A DNA stretch of 64,000 bases from Sphingomonas sp. SUN039. GTDB taxonomy: Bacteria; Pseudomonadota; Alphaproteobacteria; Sphingomonadales; Sphingomonadaceae. The position numbers and the translations under genes were made by a program. The notes beneath the pieces are model-generated. The model had not been told where the DNA came from, ran no database searches, and saw only the letters and a program-made list of their open reading frames with translations. Where the stretch lies: positions 1,284,001 to 1,348,000 of the forward strand of contig NZ_CP096972.1 in NCBI RefSeq assembly GCF_024758725.1, in the 5' to 3' direction. Shown here piece by piece: positions 1-7,889 of this stretch. Positions within the stretch are counted from its first letter, which is position 1, and each line of letters starts with the position of its first letter.

Positions 1-3000
1 CGGTCGCGCGATCGACGAGAATGGTCTCGACTCCGATGTCGAGCGTCCCCGCGTCGCGCGCCGCCGCAATACGGCGTTCGACGAGTCCCAGGAACTCGTC
101 GAAGATCGTGTTCTGGAGGTCTATGCGGAGCGCCAGCAACCGGTTGAGCCAGCGCTGGATCGGCGGCAGATCCTCCTTCAGGACGCCGTCGCTGTCGAGC
201 AGCTCGAGACCGCTCACCTCCATGAAATGCGCCATCGTCGTCGAGGTCAGCTTGCCTGCGTTCAACAGGTGAAACCAGCTTACGAGCGCCGCCTTGGCAT
301 AGTCGCTTTCAAGATTGTCCGCCGGGTCGAACAGATTCTGCCCGCCGGTCTGGCGCTGGCCGCGCGTCAGCGCGCCCAGACTGTCCAGCCGGCGCGCGAT
401 CGTCGAGGTGAAACGCAGCTCGCCCTTGCAGTTGGTCGTGACGGGACGGAACAACGGGGCAGACGCCTGATGCGTGCGATGCGTGCGCCCCAGCCCCTGG
501 ATCGCGCGATCGGCGCGCCAGCCCGGCTCGAGCAGCAGATGGACGCGCTGCTGCCGGTTGAGCACATCGAAACTCGCATGATAGGACCGCCCGGTGCCGC
601 CCGCATCGGAGAAGACGAGGACGCGCTTGTCGCCGCGCATGAAGGCAGCGGCATCGGCTTGCCCTGCCCGTGCCGAGCGGCTCTCAAGCCGCTGTTGGCC
701 ACCCGGCCCCTCCACGATGCGTCGCGTCCGGCCCGTCACTTCGGCGACGGCCTCGGGCCCGAAATGGCCGATCACCGCATCGAGCGCGGGTTTGATCGGC
801 GGTAGGCCGCAGATGTGTTCGATCAGCGCATCGCGCCGGGCCTCGGCATCGGGGTTGTGCACGGGGTTTCCGGCCTCGTCGGACATCGGCCGCGAATGCG
901 CTTCGCCGGTGTCATCGACGTACATCTCCATCTGGCGCACCGGAAAGGCCCGGGCGAGATAGTCGATGACCGCTTCACGGGGGCTGAGATCGACATCGAG
1001 GTCGGCGCGTTCCTCGGGTGTCATCGTCCCGAGACGCCGGTCGAGCACCGATTCTGCGGTGGTGACAAGCTGCATCACCACCGATTTATCTTCGGCGAGA
1101 TGGGCCTCGGCGCTGCGCAGCACCGTCGGCAGCTTCATCGACAGGAGCACCTGCCCGAAGAAGCGCTGCTTGGTCGACTCGAAACGCGACCGCGCCGCCG
1201 CCTTGGCGCCGCTGTTGAGCGTCTTGTTCTCGAGCGCATCGACCACGTTGGTGATTTCGAGCGCGGATTCCATGTTGCGATGGATGATCGCCCAGGCATC
1301 GGCATAAATATTGTAGATCGCGATCTGCTCAGGCGTCAGATCGTGGCGCAGGATGTGATATTCGACGCCGGCAAAGCTGAGCGCGCGCGCCGCATAGCGC
1401 CCGGTCGCTTTAAGATCGCGCGCGACCAGTTCCATCGCCGCGATCCCGCCGGCGCGGATCGACATGATGAACGCCTCGCGCGTGGCAAAGGCCGTCGAGG
1501 GGCCCCAAAGACCCAGGCGCACCGCATAGGCCAGATTGTTGATGTCCGAGGCACCGGTTGCCGAAGCGTAAAGAACGCGCGCGTCTGGCAAATGGTTCTG
1601 GAGCAGCACGCCGGCAATGCCCTGGAGCGAGCCCTTGGTCTTGCCGAGCGCACCCTGCCCACCAGCGACGCCGCCCATTTCATGCGCTTCGTCGAAGGCG
1701 ATCACACCGTCGAAGGCGGGGCCTGCCCAGTCGAGCAGTTGCTGCAAGCGGCTGCAATCCTGACGCTGCGAGCGCAGCGTCGGATAGGACACGAACAGCA
1801 CACCTTGATCGAGCGTGATCGGTGCGTCGATCTTCCAGCTCGAAAGCGACTGGACATTGCCGGCAAGCCCGCCGATCGCCGTCCAGTCGCGCCGGGCATC
1901 GTCGAGCAACGCTTCGTTTTTCGACACCCAGATCGCGCGACGGCGACCTTTAAGCCATTGGTCGAGGATGCAGGCGGCAATCTGGCGACCTTTGCCCGCC
2001 CCGGTCCCGTCGCCCAGAAAATAGCCTTCGCGGTAGCGGCGTCCGTCATCGGCAATGTCGAGACCGACGCCTTCCTTGTCGGGCACGAAGCTGCCGGGCA
2101 GCTGGCGGGTCCAGGCATCGCCGGCATAAACGACGGTTTCGAGCTGGGCGGCCGACAACAGCCGCGCACTGACGCAACGCTCGGGCAGCGACGGTACATA
2201 GTGCGGGATCGGGGCCGCGATCGATCCCATCGCCACGGATTCGACCAGCGGCGTCGGATGATCGCCGGCACTGTCGAAGATGACCCGGCTCGGACGATAG
2301 GGAAGATAATCCCCGGCCTGTGTGCCGGTCGGCGCGGGCTCATCGAGCGCAGTATAGGCGACCGGTAAAACATTGTTGGCAACCGCAGCGCGAAAGCTCG
2401 GCGCGACCGGGGCCGGGGTCGATTTCACTGCCCGGAACAGGCCGATGCCGCTGGTCCGGACGGCCGGTCGTGGCGATGCCGGTTCGTCGGCGCATGCCGG
2501 ACGCGCGTGGAGCGTGACGCCATCGAGCACGGCGTCGAGCGACGACCGGCAGAGCGTGGCGGTTTCGCTCAGGCCTTCGAGCTTGTCGATGACGTAGACC
2601 CGTACATCGATGCCGGTTCCGTGCTTGCCATAGCAGCCGTGCAGAATGAGGCAGTTGCGCACGCTGGTTCCCTTAAGCACGGCGGCATAGACGTCGTGCA
2701 GCTTGGCCGAAGGTTTGAACCAGTCGGGCATGATCGCCACGAGCCGGCCGCCGCGGCGCAGCCGACCGAGCGCGGCCTGGAGGTGACGGACCGCTGCAAG
2801 CGCGTCGGCACCAAGACCCAGCGATCGCGAAAAGGGCGGGTTCATCAGGATCAGCGACGGACGCGCCGCGCGTGCCATTGTCGAGGCCAGCATCGCGCCG
2901 TCGTGACCGGTAAGGGTGGCGCTCGGGAAAACATGGGGAAGACGGCGGCGGCGCTCATGCGCCAGTTCGTTGAGCTGCAGCGCGGCGACGGCAGGCAACT

Positions 3001-3424
3001 GCGCAACGAGCAGACCATTGCCGGCGCTCGGCTCGAGCACGACATCGTCGGGGTTTGCCTGTGCGAGCAGCGCGACCAGCGCGGCGATATCGACCGGCGT
3101 CGAGAATTGTTGCCACTCGAGCTGGTCTTCGCTGCGCACGGTCTGGGTCGGGAGGCAGCGGGCGAAGGCGATCGCGCGCCGGACATCGTCGACGCCGACG
3201 ACCGGGCTCACATTGGCGACGAGGTGGCGGGCCACGCCATGTTCGAGGAGCTCGAAACTGTCGCGCTGGGTCCAGCGGCCGTCGGCATTGCCGCCGCCAA
3301 AGGCGTCGCACATCACCGCATTGAGCGCCGGTCTGTCGATCGACCCCTTGTCGGCCAGATGCGCCAGAATGAGGTCGCCAGCCTGGATATCGGCCAGGGC
3401 AGCGGTTTCGAAGAGGTCGATCAT
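1..3424 (-). CDS. DNA methylase / Strawberry-notch-type helicase, C-terminus cut by window edge
   Basis: The frame is open from an ATG at 3424 to the window edge, giving 1141 visible residues. An N-terminal adenine-methylase-like region carries EPSAGNG and the catalytic MNPPF motif (about residue 194). A helicase core follows, with Walker A GDGTGAGKG (about 471) and a DEAH box in VIAFDEAHEMGG (about 578). After that comes the Strawberry-notch C-terminal helicase region, with QGLGRTHRTHQ. I checked that these three motifs are in one frame. Proteins of this architecture are usually about 1400 residues, so roughly 250-300 residues lie outside the window. They are typical of plasmids, phages and integrative elements and probably act in DNA modification or element maintenance, though the exact function is unknown. 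The Toprim gene upstream runs in the same direction with a 76-nt gap. Confidence 0.85.
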   Translation of the reverse strand, partial: MIDLFETAALADIQAGDLILAHLADKGSIDRPALNAVMCDAFGGGNADGRWTQRDSFELLEHGVARHLVANVSPVVGVDDVRRAIAFARCLPTQTVRSEDQLEWQQFSTPVDIAALVALLAQANPDDVVLEPSAGNGLLVAQLPAVAALQLNELAHERRRRLPHVFPSATLTGHDGAMLASTMARAARPSLILMNPPFSRSLGLGADALAAVRHLQAALGRLRRGGRLVAIMPDWFKPSAKLHDVYAAVLKGTSVRNCLILHGCYGKHGTGIDVRVYVIDKLEGLSETATLCRSSLDAVLDGVTLHARPACADEPASPRPAVRTSGIGLFRAVKSTPAPVAPSFRAAVANNVLPVAYTALDEPAPTGTQAGDYLPYRPSRVIFDSAGDHPTPLVESVAMGSIAAPIPHYVPSLPERCVSARLLSAAQLETVVYAGDAWTRQLPGSFVPDKEGVGLDIADDGRRYREGYFLGDGTGAGKGRQIAACILDQWLKGRRRAIWVSKNEALLDDARRDWTAIGGLAGNVQSLSSWKIDAPITLDQGVLFVSYPTLRSQRQDCSRLQQLLDWAGPAFDGVIAFDEAHEMGGVAGGQGALGKTKGSLQGIAGVLLQNHLPDARVLYASATGASDINNLAYAVRLGLWGPSTAFATREAFIMSIRAGGIAAMELVARDLKATGRYAARALSFAGVEYHILRHDLTPEQIAIYNIYADAWAIIHRNMESALEITNVVDALENKTLNSGAKAAARSRFESTKQRFFGQVLLSMKLPTVLRSAEAHLAEDKSVVMQLVTTAESVLDRRLGTMTPEERADLDVDLSPREAVIDYLARAFPVRQMEMYVDDTGEAHSRPMSDEAGNPVHNPDAEARRDALIEHICGLPPIKPALDAVIGHFGPEAVAEVTGRTRRIVEGPGGQQRLESRSARAGQADAAAFMRGDKRVLVFSDAGGTGRSYHASFDVLNRQQRVHLLLEPGWRADRAIQGLGRTHRTHQASAPLFRPVTTNCKGELRFTSTIARRLDSLGALTRGQRQTGGQNLFDPADNLESDYAKAALVSWFHLLNAGKLTSTTMAHFMEVSGLELLDSDGVLKEDLPPIQRWLNRLLALRIDLQNTIFDEFLGLVERRIAAARDAGTLDIGVETILVDRAT

Positions 3425-3500
3425 ACGAAAAAGCCTTTTGTCAGGCGCAGGACGTCCATCGCCTGCCCGCTCCCCAGCATCCCCTTTTCTCTCCCGGGCT

Positions 3501-4349
3501 TCAGTCGAGCCTTGCCCAATCATTGTCGCCCAGGGCACCGGCACGGCGCGGCGGGGGCATGCGCCGGATGGCAAGGCCCGGACGGGCATAGGCATGCCAG
3601 GCGCGCTTGCCCGCGGCGCGACCCTCGGCGTCGTCGTCCTCGGCAATCACGAGTTCGGTAAGCTCGGCCGGGAGCGCGATCAGCGGCAAACGCGCCGCGC
3701 CGAGCGATGCCCAGCACGGGATCCCGGTCCGCATGGTGAAACGCGCGGCGGTTTCGAAACCCTCGGCGATCGCCAGGCGGCCATCGACGGGCGCGAGCCC
3801 GCGCCAGCTGGCGGCACCGGGACGACCGATCATCAATTTCTCGAGGGCGGTCCCATCGAAAGCCAGAAAGATGCGCTGGATCGCGAGCAGCTCGGCGTCG
3901 GTCGTGGCGGCCACCATAAGGGCTGGCGCAAATACCGTGTTGGGTTTTTTCCCTTTGGGACAGCGCGGGTGAAAGCGCAGCGCCGCAAAACGATTTTCGA
4001 TGGCACGCCGCTCGAGATAGCGGGCGGCAAGCGTGCCCGAGACGTCGACGCCTTCATCCCACAAGCGGCGGACATTGGCGTTCGGACGGTCCTCATGATC
4101 GCGGCGATCGACGGCGTACGCCGACGGCAGGCGCGCAATGCGCGCCATCTCACGCAAGACGTCGATGCTGTCGCACCCGGCAAAACAGTGAACGAGAATA
4201 TTGCGATCACCCTGGCGCACCGACAGGCTCGGCGTCTTGTCGGCATGGGCCGGACAGCGGCAAAGTGCGCGATAGCCCGACCAACTGCCCCCGAGCGCAT
4301 CGACCAGGCGGACGAGTTCGGCGGTCGGACGGTAAGCGGTGAGGCGCAT
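3501..4349 (-). CDS. CHC2 zinc-finger and Toprim domain protein (primase-like)
   Basis: A 282-residue protein. The N-terminus has a zinc-finger-like arrangement of Cys and His (CRCPAHADKTPS ... VHCFAGCD, about residues 30-61), as in the DnaG/phage primase CHC2 finger. The C-terminal half has a Toprim core: the acidic motif IAEGFETA (about 190) and the DxD-type motif VIAEDDDAEG. These proteins synthesise or process primers on mobile elements. The length fits the short Toprim proteins found beside Strawberry-notch helicases in sphingomonad plasmids, rather than full DnaG (about 600 residues). It probably forms a transcription unit with the downstream helicase/methylase. Confidence 0.8.
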   Translation of the reverse strand: MRLTAYRPTAELVRLVDALGGSWSGYRALCRCPAHADKTPSLSVRQGDRNILVHCFAGCDSIDVLREMARIARLPSAYAVDRRDHEDRPNANVRRLWDEGVDVSGTLAARYLERRAIENRFAALRFHPRCPKGKKPNTVFAPALMVAATTDAELLAIQRIFLAFDGTALEKLMIGRPGAASWRGLAPVDGRLAIAEGFETAARFTMRTGIPCWASLGAARLPLIALPAELTELVIAEDDDAEGRAAGKRAWHAYARPGLAIRRMPPPRRAGALGDNDWARLD

Positions 4350-4708
4350 GGAAAGTCTCCCTGATCGCCGTCCCCCTTCCTCTTCTCTTTATCGGCGCCG
4401 CGCGCGCGCAGGGCCGCGCCTGTACCGACGCGCGGGTCGCACGAGCCGTCGGCGCGAGGGCCTGGCGCGCCTCATCGATCTTGCCGGACATTCGACGCAG
4501 CAGCGCGCGTCCCGGCGCCAAAAGCACCGTGCGGCCGTGACCGGCGTACCTGCGAGGGGGCGCGACCGCGGGGATAAATGCCGGTGCGCGCGGTCCGCTG
4601 CGCCCGAAAGACGCCCCTACCATGGTCGAGGCGAAACCAAGTCGTGCGGGACCGGCGTCGCGCTCGATTGCATTCTGCGCCCGGTCCCGACATTATTCGG
4701 CCGACGGC
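4350..4708. other. GC-rich divergent intergenic region
   Basis: This stretch separates the minus-strand Toprim gene from the plus-strand DUF6961 gene. It should hold both promoters, but I see no convincing -35/-10 pair, repeat or RNA gene. Open frames crossing it on either strand have no plausible start signal or recognisable protein. Confidence 0.5.
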
Positions 4709-4906
4709 ATGATCGAAGACCGCGAACTCTGGGCGTGCGCCAATCTCCTCGTGCAGCAGCACGGCGATGCGGCGCGGGCGCATGCGAACAAGCGGACGGC
4801 CGATTTGTCCGATGTCGGCGATCTCAGGGGCGCGGCCATATGGCACGCGATTGCCGATCGTATCGAGCGCCTCGGGGCGATGATAACCAGGGAACCGCTG
4901 AATTGA
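4709..4906 (+). CDS. Small DUF6961-like protein
   Basis: A 65-residue protein beginning MIEDRELWACANLL. The pattern of an N-terminal E-LWACA helix followed by a central helix and ...IWHAIADRIERL at the end matches the DUF6961 family, common in sphingomonads and of unknown function. The frame is open further upstream to an ATG at 4622, but the family normally starts at the ELWACA helix, so I prefer the ATG at 4709. It is followed closely by the DUF5818 gene. Confidence 0.6.
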   Translation: MIEDRELWACANLLVQQHGDAARAHANKRTADLSDVGDLRGAAIWHAIADRIERLGAMITREPLN

Positions 4907-4964
4907 ACTTTTGGGGACGAACCGCCCGGGCAGTGCTTCAGACGAACGCGGGCCCGCTGTAAGC

Positions 4965-5174
4965 ATGCCGATGGGGACGCTTCATCGCGCGACCGGCCTG
5001 CTGATGATGGCGCGGCGCGGCTATGAGTTGCACGTCGATGGCGGCGGGGTCTGGGCGCTTGATTTGACCCGCAGCCCCAAGGCACTGCTCGGTCGGCGCG
5101 TCACCGTCGAGGGTATACGCGGCGGCTTCGACCTGCTCGATGTCCGAAAGATCGAGAGTGCGATCGACCGGTAG
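4965..5174 (+). CDS. DUF5818 domain protein
   Basis: A 69-residue protein starting MPMGTLHRATG; ATG 4971 is an alternative start. The body shows the single OB-like beta-barrel layout expected of DUF5818: GYELHVDGGGVWALD followed by GRRVTVEGIRGGFDLLDV. The function of the family is not established. It lies 58 nt after the DUF6961 gene on the same strand. Small genes of both families are often found in sphingomonad accessory regions. Confidence 0.6.
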   Translation: MPMGTLHRATGLLMMARRGYELHVDGGGVWALDLTRSPKALLGRRVTVEGIRGGFDLLDVRKIESAIDR

Positions 5175-5178
5175 CGAC

Positions 5179-5203
5179 TGCCCGCGCACGCCGCGCGCGG
5201 GCA
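5179..5203. terminator. GC-rich hairpin between convergent genes
   Basis: TGCCCGCGC and GCGCGGGCA form a perfect 9-bp stem around a 7-nt loop. It sits exactly in the 38-nt space between the convergent DUF5818 and small secreted protein genes. There is no T-run, so it is terminator-like rather than a canonical intrinsic terminator. Confidence 0.5.
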
Positions 5204-5212
5204 ACCGGCACC

Positions 5213-5401
5213 TTAGACGGGCTTGGCGCCCGGTGTGCCACACTTGGCGAATTTGCCATTGGCAGCCTTGCAGCGGACCGGCTTGGCGGGGGCCGTCGGG
5301 CATTTGATGAATTTGCCCTTCGCGTCCTTGCAGGGCGCGGCATACACCGGCGAAGCTGCCAGTGTCAGTACCGATGCAGCGATCAGGAAATTGCGGATCA
5401 T
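5213..5401 (-). CDS. Small secreted protein with two Cys-Lys repeats
   Basis: A 62-residue protein whose ATG at 5401 begins MIRNFLIAASVLTLAASPVYA, a clear Sec signal peptide ending at an AxA-type site. The mature part is about 40 residues. It consists of two imperfect copies of a Cys-x(8)-Cys unit, CKDAKGKFIKC and CKAANGKFAKC, each followed by a Pro/Ala/Lys tail ending in KPV. Such short alanine/lysine-rich periplasmic proteins are common in Sphingomonas, without known function. The paired cysteines could form one disulfide per repeat. The start was chosen because the signal peptide begins there, although an upstream in-frame codon exists. Confidence 0.65.
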   Translation of the reverse strand: MIRNFLIAASVLTLAASPVYAAPCKDAKGKFIKCPTAPAKPVRCKAANGKFAKCGTPGAKPV

Positions 5402-5541
5402 GTTGCTCTCCCATATTGGTTGGCCGGTCACAGAGTGCGCCGCTTCTGGCGGCACGTCGAGACCGTAAAGCGATTTGCGAGACGCCGCATCGGCATCGAC
5501 AAAGATTGACGCTATGTTCCTTTTATGTTCTCTCTATCCGC

Positions 5542-5778
5542 ATGATCCGAATCGATGAACAGGAACTCGCCGCAGATATCGATGCAGCCCTCTGCACGAC
5601 GCCCGCGCATCGCATTGCTCAGCTTGGCGCCACCGATGCGGGTGAGCGCGCGGTCGCCATTGGTGCGTTGACGAGCCGCCTTGCCGAACGGCTTCGTCAC
5701 AGCTCGCTGAATGCCGCCCCGGATCAGGAAAGCGCCTGTGTTTTGCCGCTCTTCGAGCTTTCTGTCCCCGCGCCATAG
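5542..5778 (+). CDS. Hypothetical protein, 78 residues
   Basis: Starts MIRIDEQELAADIDAAL and is predicted mostly helical (AHRIAQLGATDAGERAVAIGALTSRLAERL). No recognised domain, signal peptide or membrane segment. I place the start at the ATG at 5542 because upstream residues of the same frame look like translated intergenic DNA. It stops 8 nt before the next gene, so the two are probably co-transcribed. Confidence 0.45.
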   Translation: MIRIDEQELAADIDAALCTTPAHRIAQLGATDAGERAVAIGALTSRLAERLRHSSLNAAPDQESACVLPLFELSVPAP

Positions 5779-5786
5779 CGTGCGTT

Positions 5787-6116
5787 ATGGCCGAGAACTG
5801 GCCCGATTATCCCGCTATACGCCATGTCGTCGAGTGTGCGCTGCATCGCCGCAACATCAAGCTCACCTGTCGGCGCTGCCGCCATATCCGGATCTTCCAG
5901 CCACATGGGCTGTGGTGGCTGTTCGAGCGGCGGCGCTGGGACGATGCGCTCAAGCTCGTGCCCTCACGCTTTTGGTGTTCGCGCTGCGCGATGGTGGCCC
6001 CGAAAAAGATCAAGAATCCCGAACTCGAGCTGACCCGAGAGGCGCCGACCGGCGAGCCGCTGCCGATGCCCGAAGAGCGCGCTTGGAAGAAAATCGTGTC
6101 GCGCTACCGGTCCTGA
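5787..6116 (+). CDS. Hypothetical zinc-ribbon-like protein
   Basis: A 109-residue basic protein with two CxxC knuckles, LTCRRCRHIR (about residue 27) and FWCSRCAMV (about 63), separated by a Trp/Arg-rich stretch. This arrangement suggests one bound zinc ion. No homologue with known function comes to mind. Small proteins of this type occur in sphingomonad accessory DNA. It follows the 5542 gene and precedes the YedK-like gene on the same strand. Confidence 0.55.
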   Translation: MAENWPDYPAIRHVVECALHRRNIKLTCRRCRHIRIFQPHGLWWLFERRRWDDALKLVPSRFWCSRCAMVAPKKIKNPELELTREAPTGEPLPMPEERAWKKIVSRYRS

Positions 6117-6161
6117 CCGGACTGGCTGACAAATGCGGCAACGCCTGTCATGCTGCGCCGC

Positions 6162-6731
6162 ATGTGCAATCTCTACACCTCGAAAGTCACGGGCGCTGAA
6201 ATTGCGCGGGCATTCGAAGCCCGGGAACCGGCGTTCGACTTTACGGGCGACAAGGATCTCTACCCGAAATCCCTCGCCCCTGTGGTGCGCGACACGGGCG
6301 AGGGTCGCGTCGTCGAAATGATGCGATGGGGATTTCCGCCGCCCGCAGCGGCCCGCGCCCCCGTTACCAATGTCAGAAATCTCGCCAGCCCGTTCTGGCG
6401 CACCACGCTGGGCCGTCCCGACCGGCGCTGCCTCGTGCCCGTAACCAAGTTCTGCGAATGGGAAGGCGAAGCCGGGAGCAAGATCAAGCGCTGGTTCGCG
6501 ATCCCGTCGCGCCCGGTTTTTGCGTTTGCGGGCGTCTGGCGGCCGACCGAGGGGGATCCGGCGTTTGCGTTCCTGACCTGCGAGCCCAATCCGATCGTCG
6601 CCCCGATCCATCCCAAAGCCATGCCGGTCATTCTGCACGAGGACGATTACGCGGGGTGGCTGTCGGGCGAATTCGCCCAGGCTTGCGCCTTGGCAACGCC
6701 CTACCCTTCGCAATTGATGACGGTCAGTTAG
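6162..6731 (+). CDS. SOS response-associated peptidase family protein (YedK/HMCES-like)
   Basis: A 189-residue protein of the SRAP family, which crosslinks through its N-terminal cysteine to abasic sites in single-stranded DNA and protects them. I chose ATG 6162 (MCNLYTSKV) over 6150 because Cys2 must be exposed by removal of Met1 for catalysis. Other active-site signatures are visible: the NVRNL segment, the TKFCEWEG glutamate and the IHPKAMPVIL histidine. The family is often carried with mobile or SOS-linked genes. It lies downstream of the accessory genes on the same strand. Confidence 0.88.
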   Translation: MCNLYTSKVTGAEIARAFEAREPAFDFTGDKDLYPKSLAPVVRDTGEGRVVEMMRWGFPPPAAARAPVTNVRNLASPFWRTTLGRPDRRCLVPVTKFCEWEGEAGSKIKRWFAIPSRPVFAFAGVWRPTEGDPAFAFLTCEPNPIVAPIHPKAMPVILHEDDYAGWLSGEFAQACALATPYPSQLMTVS

Positions 6732-6874
6732 TAGGCGATGACTCAACGCGTCTGTCAGTCTTGAAAGCCCAGGCGCTGATGGTTCAAAACAAGCGCCCAC
6801 GTCATGGTCATGAAAAATCTGGGTGATATGCTCGCGAGAGCGACGGACCGAAAAGCTGAACCCAGGAGGCGTTT

Positions 6875-7813
6875 GTGATCGCAAAAAGCAGGTACTGCCT
6901 GACGCTGAGTGCTCTCGCGGTCGCCCTCTTCACCCCAAATACCGCGAAGGCCTGGGGCAACGAGGGTCACCAGACCATTGGTTTGATCGCCGAGCATTTT
7001 CTGTCGACGGCAGAACGGGCCGAAGTGAAGCGCCTTTTGTCGCTGCCGATCGACCCCGACCTGCCCGCAACGATGCGCGATCGGGCCACATGGGGCGATG
7101 CGTATCGTGACAGTGATCGCAACACGACCAAAATTCGCTATACGCTGACGCGCAACTGGCACTTTGTTGACCTTGAGTTCGACAACCCGGACTTCGCTTC
7201 GGCCTGCTTTGGCGACGTGCCTTTGCGGCCCGGCGCCAACCCAAGCCAGGGCAACGCCCAAGAGTGCGTTGTGCAGAAGATCGAAGAGTTTCGTGCCGTT
7301 CTCGCAGACAAGGCGAGGCCCGACGCGGAGCGCGCCTTGGCCCTTAACTTTATGCTTCATTTCGTCGGGGACGTTCATCAACCGCTGCACGCCGCCGAAC
7401 GGCAGAAAGATCAGGGCGGCAATCTTGTCCTTGTTGTAACCGGCACCTCGACCAATGGCTCGAACCTTCACAGCTTTTGGGACACGGCCACAGTCAATCG
7501 GCTGGGGAGTTCGCCCGAGACGATATCGGCCGCGTTGATCGGCGACATCACGCCGGGCAAACTCGCATCGTGGCGAAAGGGAAATGCGCGCGACTGGGCG
7601 CTGCAGAGCTACAAAATTGCGCACGACGTGACCTATGCCTTGCCGACGGCGACCCGGAGCTGTTCGATCCGCGCGCGAGATGGCACGACGAAACAGGAGA
7701 CCTGCATTGTCCTCGATGAAGGTTACCGCACAAAAGCCGCCGGCAAAGTCCATCGGCAGCTCGAGGTTGCCGGTGTTCGCTTGGCGTGGATGATCAGTCA
7801 GGCGTTAAAATAG
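6875..7813 (+). CDS. Exported S1/P1-family nuclease
   Basis: A 312-residue protein with GTG start at 6875, preceded by a strong AGGAGG site. A signal peptide ends ...NTAKA and exposes Trp27 (WGNEGH), the residue whose amino group binds zinc in S1/P1 nucleases. The remaining trinuclear-zinc ligands are visible: HxxxGLIAEHF, TWGDAYRDS, HFVDLEF, LHFVGDVHQPLH and NLHSFWDT. It should degrade single-stranded DNA/RNA and 3'-nucleotides in the periplasm or outside the cell, releasing nucleosides and phosphate. It stands alone transcriptionally. Confidence 0.9.
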   Translation: MIAKSRYCLTLSALAVALFTPNTAKAWGNEGHQTIGLIAEHFLSTAERAEVKRLLSLPIDPDLPATMRDRATWGDAYRDSDRNTTKIRYTLTRNWHFVDLEFDNPDFASACFGDVPLRPGANPSQGNAQECVVQKIEEFRAVLADKARPDAERALALNFMLHFVGDVHQPLHAAERQKDQGGNLVLVVTGTSTNGSNLHSFWDTATVNRLGSSPETISAALIGDITPGKLASWRKGNARDWALQSYKIAHDVTYALPTATRSCSIRARDGTTKQETCIVLDEGYRTKAAGKVHRQLEVAGVRLAWMISQALK

Positions 7814-7889
7814 GACCGCTATCATACTGCAGGGCATGTAGGCGCCTAAGTCGCTTGACCTGAATGCGTCTCTTCACGGATTGAAGCCC

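Noticed and set aside
815-2368. Plus-strand open frame of 517 codons
   Set aside because: It is antisense to the methylase/helicase gene, whose motifs (MNPPF, GDGTGAGKG, DEAH) are in one minus-strand frame. The plus product resembles no protein and is a GC-rich shadow.
6755-7753. Minus-strand frame of 332 codons
   Set aside because: It is antisense to the S1/P1 nuclease gene, which has a signal peptide and all zinc ligands.
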